This document shows, in pieces, positions 57,895-64,000 of a stretch of DNA of 64,000 bases. A model generated the notes under the pieces. It had not been told where the DNA came from, did no database searches, and was given only the letters and a program-made list of their open reading frames with translations. Origin of the DNA: Atriophallophorus winterbourni (taxonomy: Eukaryota; Platyhelminthes; Trematoda; Plagiorchiida; Microphallidae); NCBI GenBank assembly GCA_013407085.1, contig JACCGJ010020255.1, positions 111,150-175,149 of the forward strand, given 5' to 3'. Position 1 is the stretch's first letter, and each line of letters begins with the position of its first letter. Position numbers and translations under genes: made by a program.

Positions 57895-58534
57895 TCTTTA
57901 TGTAACATTTCTTCACATGTCCAAACCAGACAGTTTGATATATTTTTACTTTCCTCTCCGAGTAATCACTCCTAAAGGTTGCTCAGTCAAAGAAACACCG
58001 TGTTAAGTTTTTTTCTGAATAAAGATTTATTTTCACAGTAAAAAATGTTGTTTCTATCTCCATTGTCATGCCTCCTCACAACTCAGAAAAATCTCTTGTG
58101 TATCTTTAAATGTCGTGTACAGTCTCCGAATTTGACACTGTTTTACTTCAATTTTTGATTCACATTGCTATATTGCACAGCCTTGAAGTACAGAAAGCCT
58201 GCTGGACCCTTTATTCAGAAATATTTTAATAAAAACGAGTTTTTTCATCTCTCTTACTAGGTATTTGCTTTATTTTCGTAAATAAAAAAAGATAAAATTC
58301 CGTTGCGCGTAATTTTCCGCGCTTCAGTCTCATTAATCATTAATAATAGAGTAATTATTGACGTCTCTAACGGGAAATTATACCACGCAATGTAGGTTAC
58401 GCTTAGAATAGAATGCCAGAAAATCTAGTTACATAATCAATAATTGTTTCAGTATTTCTTCCAGTACCTTGATTTTTCGGCAATATAGTCTGTTTAGTTA
58501 TAACTCACTTATTCATTGATGTGCAATCATACAG
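57895..58534. other. Non-coding, nothing recognised
   Basis: AT-rich spacer between repeat copies. No feature supported. Confidence 0.4.
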
Positions 58535-58798
58535 TAGTTCTGTGGTGTGCGGCTAACCATGTTAAATTGATTGACCACGCGTAGTGAGCTGCATACTGAA
58601 AAACGCTGGAGTCTCACTACCACTCCCATTTGTATTTGCTTTATCTGTCTAGGCCTGGGCAACCTGTCAGTATCTTAGCCCACGTGCACTCTGTGACTGT
58701 GCGGCACTTCGTTTGGATCTGGCTTGTGCTTTCATACGTACATACATACATATAACTCACTTCTGTGGTTTCCCTGCTTTGCTTACGTGTTATTTTAA

Positions 58799-59113
58799 AG
58801 TTATATAACGGGACTGCTGTTATTTCGTGCATCTGTTACAAATCCACTTGACCAAGTGTCTTCTATCCTCCATTCAGGTGAAATTGTCTCTAATCCCAAA
58901 TGGAGTGTCTTTCGACGAAAACCACAATTCAAATCTTCCCGAGAATTGGAATCCAACCGCCAGTTGCGAAGCGCATTACATCGGAACAGACCGAGATCCG
59001 TTGCGTCAACAAACGCCAAAAATCCAGCACTTCGCAGACGTGTCAGGAGTTTTCAAAAGCGTGTAGACGCTTTAAAAAGTCTTCACCCGGCGTTTAAATT
59101 TCGCATGACCTAA
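58799..59113 (+). CDS. Candidate basic terminal exon (possibly of the RRM gene)
   Basis: Open frame of about 104 codons behind a possible acceptor TTTTAAAG. The C-terminal two-thirds is strongly basic (FRRKPQFKSSRELESNRQLR, LRRRVRSFQKRVDALK) and ends FKFRMT-stop, the kind of tail seen in nucleolar RNA-binding proteins. Linking it to the RRM exons 2.6 kb upstream is inference from strand, distance and composition. Confidence 0.35.
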   Translation, partial: SYITGLLLFRASVTNPLDQVSSILHSGEIVSNPKWSVFRRKPQFKSSRELESNRQLRSALHRNRPRSVASTNAKNPALRRRVRSFQKRVDALKSLHPAFKFRMT

Positions 59114-60569
59114 TAATCGGATGGACTTATTTTGTAAATACACAGACTAGTGATTGATCGACTTGCTGTTGCAATTGCTTAACCCGGAGGTAGAAATATA
59201 GGAAATAAATGGTGGCAGCTTAAACTTATACGTTTTTATATTCAATTTGTTCAACGCCCCAATATCGGTGGAAGAGATTGAGGCATATTTGTTTAGTTGT
59301 TTTTTCATTAAGCTTTGAAATTGTGCAGAATTTCTGTGCAGCGCAAGCAACGCAGCGGTACTGAGCTGCATGCGGAATCACGCTTGAGATTCGCTACCAA
59401 TTTCCATCATATGTCGAGCCTGGGAAACCTGACAGTATCTAAGCCAAGACGTAGTCTCTGACTGCGGTGACACTTTACCTGTATTCAGGCTTGTGATTTC
59501 ATGCATTAAGACGGGGAGGTAAACCCGGTCTAGAGCTGCGCCGATGTGCAATCGTGCAGTATTTATGTGCTGTGCGGCTAACACCGTGCTAAATTGATTT
59601 TCCATCGGTGGTGAGCTACATACTGAAACAGGCTGAAGTCTCACTACCATTTCTATTTTCTTACTCATATCTGTCTAGGCCAGTTCAACCTGACAGTATC
59701 TTAGCCCATGTGCAGTCTCTGACTGCACGGCACTGCTTTCATACATACATTCATACTTTCAACCGGGAGAACGTGAGTGAGGCCAAGATACCTACCGAGT
59801 GTGATGCATACGTTGTGTGATCCACCTATTCGAATCGATCAAATAAACGTTTGCTTAGATCCAAGCAAAACGCTGCACAACCATAGATAGCGTGTCTAAG
59901 ATATTGCCAGGTTGCCATAGCCTAAACGGCTATCGGAAATGTCTGAGACTTCGATGTGTTTTCGTGTGCAGATCAGTACCGTTGGCAGTGCACGGATGTG
60001 CAATCGTGCAGTACTTTATGCTGTGCGGCTAACGCCGTGTTAAATTGATTGACCAGAGGTAGTGAGCTGCATGCTGATACAAGCTGGAGTCTCACTACCA
60101 TTTCCTCTTCATTTCCCCCCTCATATCTGTCTAGTCCTGGGCAACCTGACAGTATCTTAGCCCACTTGCAGTCTGTGACTGTGCGGCACTTTGCCTGGAT
60201 CAGGCTTGTGCTTTCATACATACATACATACCGTTGGCAGTTCAATTTAGGATGGTATGGTCTGCATTGTTCATAATTACTTTACAAACATATATTTATG
60301 CACCACGTGTGCCATATTGGTATTAAAGTAACGTCTTGGTTATGAGTGTGATGTGAAAGCACAAGCGTGATCCAGGCAAAGTGCCGCACAGTCAGAGACT
60401 GCGCTTGGGCTAAGATACTGTCAAGCTACCCAGGCCTAGACAGATATGAAGGGGGAATAGAAATAAAAGTGAGACTCCAGCGTGTTTCAGCATGTAGCTC
60501 ACTACCGTTGACCAATCAATTTAGCACGATGTTAGCCGCATAGCACAGAAATACTGCACGATTGTACAT

Positions 60570-60690
60570 CCGTACATTTCTATCATGCACCTCTGGACCG
60601 TTTTCGTGTTTCTGTGGATCAAGTAAGGACAGTACAATCAGAATATGCAACCCTTAAAACAGTGTAGAAATGGTTAGCAAGGTGTGTAAT
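60570..60690 (-). repeat. Decayed hammerhead-family unit
   Basis: GGACAGTACAATCAG and AAAACAGTGTAGAAATGG match the family. On the minus strand CUUGAUC replaces CUGAUGA, while CGAAAACGGUC is still recognisable. Confidence 0.5.
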
Positions 60691-60702
60691 ATCAACCAGT
60701 GT

Positions 60703-61240
60703 ACTTACTTACTTACTTTTACTTTTGTGCGGCTGGCTCCACGAGTGGATTAGCCGGCTTCATTGATGTCTCGGATCGCACCAGCCCACGCACGTCGATC
60801 GGAGGCGAGATCGTTGCAGATCGTGATCCAGTCTCGTTCCCACCTGCGAACTCCGTAGACGGTACGCAGACCCAGGGTGTCTACATCCTCTTTCACAGTT
60901 GACAGCCAGGTTTTCACTTGACCACCTTGCCGCCGACGCCAGGTGCGAACGGGTTTGGGGTCGAGGACGAGTTTTGGAAGTGCTGTGTCTGTCATTCGGA
61001 GGACGTGGCCAAACCATTGCAGCCTTCGCCGTTGTATGTGAGCGGAAAGTGGAGATAGTCCGCTGCAACGCTCTCGTACGGCTGCGTTAGATACTCGGTC
61101 AGTATATCGAATGCCCAAGATTACCCTAAGGCACCAATGGTCGAACACTTCTAATGTGCGTACATCCTGTGACCTTAAAGGCCATGTCTCGCATCCATAA
61201 AGCAGTACAGGGCGGATCGCTGCTTGATAAACCATTGTGT
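60703..61240 (-). mobile_element. RTE-group LINE, 3' fragment with open C-terminal frame
   Basis: A 161-codon minus-strand frame (60,750-61,235) reads AAIRPVLLYGCETWPLRSQD, RVILGIRYTDRVSN, RRRLQWFGHVLRM, and DRRAWAGAIRD, the C-terminus of RTE-type proteins such as the schistosome SR2 group. The 3' end at 60,703 carries a tail of ACTT repeats. It is a different family from the 0.4 and 28.4 kb elements and has no stop, so it is relatively young. Confidence 0.85.
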
Positions 61241-61809
61241 GATGGAAATGCTTACAAATACAGATTTTTCTTGCTATTAAATTTGGAAAGAAGAAGCAAT
61301 TGGCTTTATTCGAATTTTCAGCAGTTGCAATAATTTCATCAAAAAGTTTAAAAAATAAATTGACGATCAGGTCCCGACATCAAGTTTAAATTTGTCGACT
61401 GCATGATGTTTCTTGTTCATCTCGATTGATGTTTTCCACATATGATCCCGTTTATTAGCAAATGCCGTCATCAAAGTTTAACAACAATTACTGGTATCTT
61501 GTAATTCATTCAAAATTGCGCATTTGACCCACAGATAGCGTTAATAATCAACTAAGAAAGCTGAAAAGCGTGTGTATAAATTAATTTTATGCACGGCCGA
61601 TTTGAAGGCCCATCTAAATGTGTGGGCACGGGATTGAACAGGATGGTCGTGTCAGCCTTTTTAACTGGCTCACACGAACACACCTCGTTTACGCTTAGGT
61701 TTTATTCTTCGATGAATTATATCACTGCGATATAGTTGTCGCGGTGTTGTTTGGCTTGGTGATTGTCCTCCAAGTGATTCGTATTTTGATCATAGCCATC
61801 GCGCGGATA
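61241..61809. other. Non-coding, nothing recognised
   Basis: No frame, repeat or RNA gene supported. Confidence 0.4.
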
Positions 61810-62172
61810 CGCATGGAGTACTTCTGTGTTGTGTGGCTAACACGGTGCTAAATTGATTGGCCACAGGTAGTTATCTGCATGCTGAAACACGCTGGAGTCT
61901 CACTACCATTTCCTGTGTTTTTTCTTTCTCATATCTGTCTAGACCTGGGTAACCTGACAGTATCTGCACCCACGTGCAGTTTCTGGCTGTGCGGCACTTT
62001 GCCTGGAACAGGCTTGTGCTTTCATACCTTACCACTACGATTTCTAGTTTCTTTCTATTTCTTTTGTCATGTCTGTCTAGGCCTGGGCAACCTGACAGTA
62101 TCTGTGCCCACGTGCAGTCTTTGACTGTGCGGCACTGCCTTAATCAGTCTGGTGCTTTCATACATACATATA

Positions 62173-62547
62173 CCTTGCTTAACTGAGGCGTTAAATCGCC
62201 GCTGACTAGTCCGCAACTGCATCGATTAATAGCGTCTTCCACAATAAACACGGCGGCTGTAATAACCGGTTTATTACCTAGGCAATTTGATTTGGTCAAG
62301 TAAATTTGATTTAACCTTAATCTCTCATTGTTCTGACATCCTAGGCCTAACTAGGCTTCTATGGCAGCAGTGAAACGTTGTCGTAAACGGCTCGAACCGA
62401 TATTTTAGAACTGTGGATTACCGATCGGTCACAATCATATCAACATATTGTTAATCAACTGTTGTCACTCATGCTGTGCTTTCTTGATCTGTGCCTCCGT
62501 TTGAGGATGGAATTGTGAAATCGAAGTATTGCTAACAATTTGTGTAT
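62173..62547. other. Non-coding, nothing recognised
   Basis: Spacer between (CATA)n-tailed repeat copies. Nothing supported. Confidence 0.4.
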
Positions 62548-62737
62548 GAGTATGGAATCACAAACCTGATCCAGGCGAAGCACCGCTGTCATTGATTGTA
62601 CGTGAACAAAGATACTGTCAGGTTACTCAACCCTAGACAGATATAAGCTTATCAGCCATAAATCGTGATAAGATACCAACGGCACCGCCTCCCATGCGTT
62701 GTTGTTGACTATCTTGGGTGTGATTATTTTTAAACAG

Positions 62738-63004
62738 GATTCTCACGATCAAATAAGATCAGTGCATAGGCTTCTCTTGTGGAAATCCTGGTATGCTCGT
62801 TTGGTGAACGTTGTATCAGAAGATTTAACGATACTTTTGCTTCATGTATCGTTCAGAATTCGATGTATTGTTCCCCTGATTCCATTTGATCTGCCTGCGA
62901 ACCGCAAGTTAAAAACACTTGGATTTCTTCCGAAAGTGACTGAATATTTTATGACAGCAACTCTTGAATCATCGCTCACTTGTCCACTGAACTGGCAGAT
63001 GTGA
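62738..63004 (+). CDS. Unrecognised candidate terminal exon
   Basis: Behind an acceptor-like TATTTTTAAACAG the frame reads DSHDQIRSVHRLLLWKSWYA and on to CPLNWQM-stop, 88 codons. The central part (LTILLLHVSFRIRCIVPLIP) is hydrophobic. No family is recognised. It could be a chance frame. Confidence 0.22.
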   Translation, partial: DSHDQIRSVHRLLLWKSWYARLVNVVSEDLTILLLHVSFRIRCIVPLIPFDLPANRKLKTLGFLPKVTEYFMTATLESSLTCPLNWQM

Positions 63005-63053
63005 ATAGCTGGTTGAATTCTGTGTATTAGGAGCAAGAGATACCGTACACAAA

Positions 63054-63278
63054 ATGTCCAATGCGCTAATACGAACGCTGTTTTTCCTATTGTTAGTGGT
63101 TAAAGTCTCTAATGACTTTCACCAAGTATTTACTTCAATATTTTCAATCGTGAATTCTACAAAAAATGAAATTGCAGCGAATATTAGATGGGTTGACTGC
63201 CGTCCGATAAATCGTGTTAAAAATAATAACTACTTTCTAGTAATAAGTAGTATCATTTTAATAATTTCATGCACGTGA
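63054..63278 (+). CDS. Small frame with signal-like and C-terminal hydrophobic segments
   Basis: 74 codons, ATG in context AAAATGTCC. Residues 6-17 (IRTLFFLLLVVK) look like a signal or anchor, and residues 58-72 (YFLVISSIILIIS) are hydrophobic. No homology recognised, and the AT-rich surroundings make a chance origin likely. Confidence 0.15.
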   Translation: MSNALIRTLFFLLLVVKVSNDFHQVFTSIFSIVNSTKNEIAANIRWVDCRPINRVKNNNYFLVISSIILIISCT

Positions 63279-63659
63279 TTTCTCGTGTGCGATCGGTTGA
63301 CTTCTGTCATATTTTCTTAATTGTCATTATTTGCAGAGGTGATAGATAAATCGATATATTTTTAAGAAAATGGAAGCAACCCCAAGTTACTGTATGAAAT
63401 TATGAATACTAAAGCGAAATCAGATAAATTCGCTGTTCATATGGATAAAAGTCTCATTGAATCTGTCGTAAATATGTCAACTCGTTACTCAACACGTTAA
63501 TGGTACTGAGCGCTTGGGCAACTGAGGAATCAGAAAATTGATTCAAATTGCTTAACTCAGCTCGTCACAACTTTTCTCAATCTGAAAATTAGATTTCCGT
63601 GTTCGAAAAGGCAAGATATATCGATTAGCACTTTTTGAGTATGTAAAGTGAAAAGCTGA

Positions 63660-64000
63660 AAAGGAAAATTCACATCCGTAATGTTTGTAAACAGGCCAGT
63701 CAATTTTTAGGCACATTTCGAAGAATATTTGGCTGCTTGTTAGTAACGTTAATGAGGATTATGAACATTTACCTTTGTCCACGATGGAGCATGTAGATAC
63801 CTGAGCTCTCTAGTAGCAAAATGATATTGTTTTTTCGATTAAATTTATCACCTGGCTATCAAGTTGTTGATTGGCTTTGCTAATGTTCCGTCGTCTCGGT
63901 CAATGTGACGTTACCCGAAGGATCATACGGTGCGATATTATTATTGCCAACAAAATTGTGTCTACCGAAGCGCATTCACTAACACACTTGCTTGATGTGT
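63660..64000 (+). mobile_element. CR1-like LINE, C-terminal fragment running off the window
   Basis: Broken frames read FLGTFRRIFGCLL, NIYLCPRWSM and IKLLIGFANVP, the same block and family as 13.4 and 32.5 kb. It continues beyond 64,000. Confidence 0.65.

Larger units (their letters stand above)
56860..62650. repeat. Cluster of about twelve (CATA)n-tailed ~220-bp repeats
   Basis: Plus-strand copies near 56,865-57,120, 58,535-58,755, 59,325-59,515, 59,540-59,760, 59,988-60,232, 61,810-62,035 and 62,060-62,172. Minus-strand copies near 57,235-57,352, 57,765-57,890, 59,855-59,985, 60,352-60,580 and 62,548-62,645. Shared boxes in order: GATGTGCAATCGTGCAGTA, CTGTGCGGCTAACACCGTG, GAGCTGCATGCTGAAAC, GTCTAGGCCTGGGCAACCT, GACTGTGCGGCACTTTGC, then TTTCATACATACATA. 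No coding capacity. The simple-repeat tail suggests target-primed insertion, as in a SINE or a LINE 3' end. Confidence 0.85.

Overview
The window looks like gene-poor, repeat-dense nuclear DNA of a flatworm, most likely a digenean trematode. I base this on three things: RTE-like and CR1-like non-LTR retrotransposons in many decayed copies, a Ty3/gypsy remnant whose primer-binding site matches tRNA-Trp (the CsRn1 type known from liver flukes), and a 35-nt candidate intron. The species cannot be named from sequence alone. No rRNA, tRNA gene, CRISPR array or bacterial operon is visible.

Layout. 0.4-2.9 kb is a 5'-truncated RTE-like copy. 3.6-8.8 kb is a CR1-like copy split by an LTR element (6.1-8.0 kb) and by a ~300-bp LINE-tail insertion (8.3-8.6 kb). 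9.9-11.1 kb holds two more LINE fragments. From 11.6 kb begins a dispersed repeat family (~230 bp units) whose consensus folds as a type I hammerhead ribozyme on one strand. 12.2-23.0 kb is a segmental unit present again at 25.2-45.6 kb and partly at 46.2-48.8 kb. The second copy is longer because four elements landed in it: a piggyBac-like transposon (26.3-28.2 kb), an almost full-length RTE-like element (28.4-32.4 kb), a 5'-truncated CR1-like element (38.9-39.8 kb) and a nearly intact CR1-like element (41.2-44.3 kb). Subtracting them restores about the length of copy 1.

Each segmental unit carries exons of a candidate secreted, cysteine-containing protein (signal peptide, PAN/apple-like Cys pattern) and a basic coiled-coil-like exon. 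The signal-peptide exon stays open in both copies but diverges at a roughly neutral ratio of replacement to silent changes. 48.8-50.1 kb is a six-unit tandem array of the hammerhead repeat. 50.1-55.1 kb has three decayed CR1-like copies in series.

55.5-64 kb is different. It holds two or more exons of an RRM protein resembling the nucleolar protein NIFK, boxed by inverted LINE-5'-UTR-like repeats, then about twelve copies of a ~220-bp repeat ending in (CATA)n, an RTE 3' fragment, two unrecognised candidate exons, and a CR1 3' fragment running off the end.

The most unusual feature is the hammerhead-bearing tandem repeat. It resembles animal retrozymes and the schistosome/newt ribozyme satellites in design. 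No single copy here is fully intact, but each core element is intact in at least one unit, and two subfamilies show compensatory changes in stem II.
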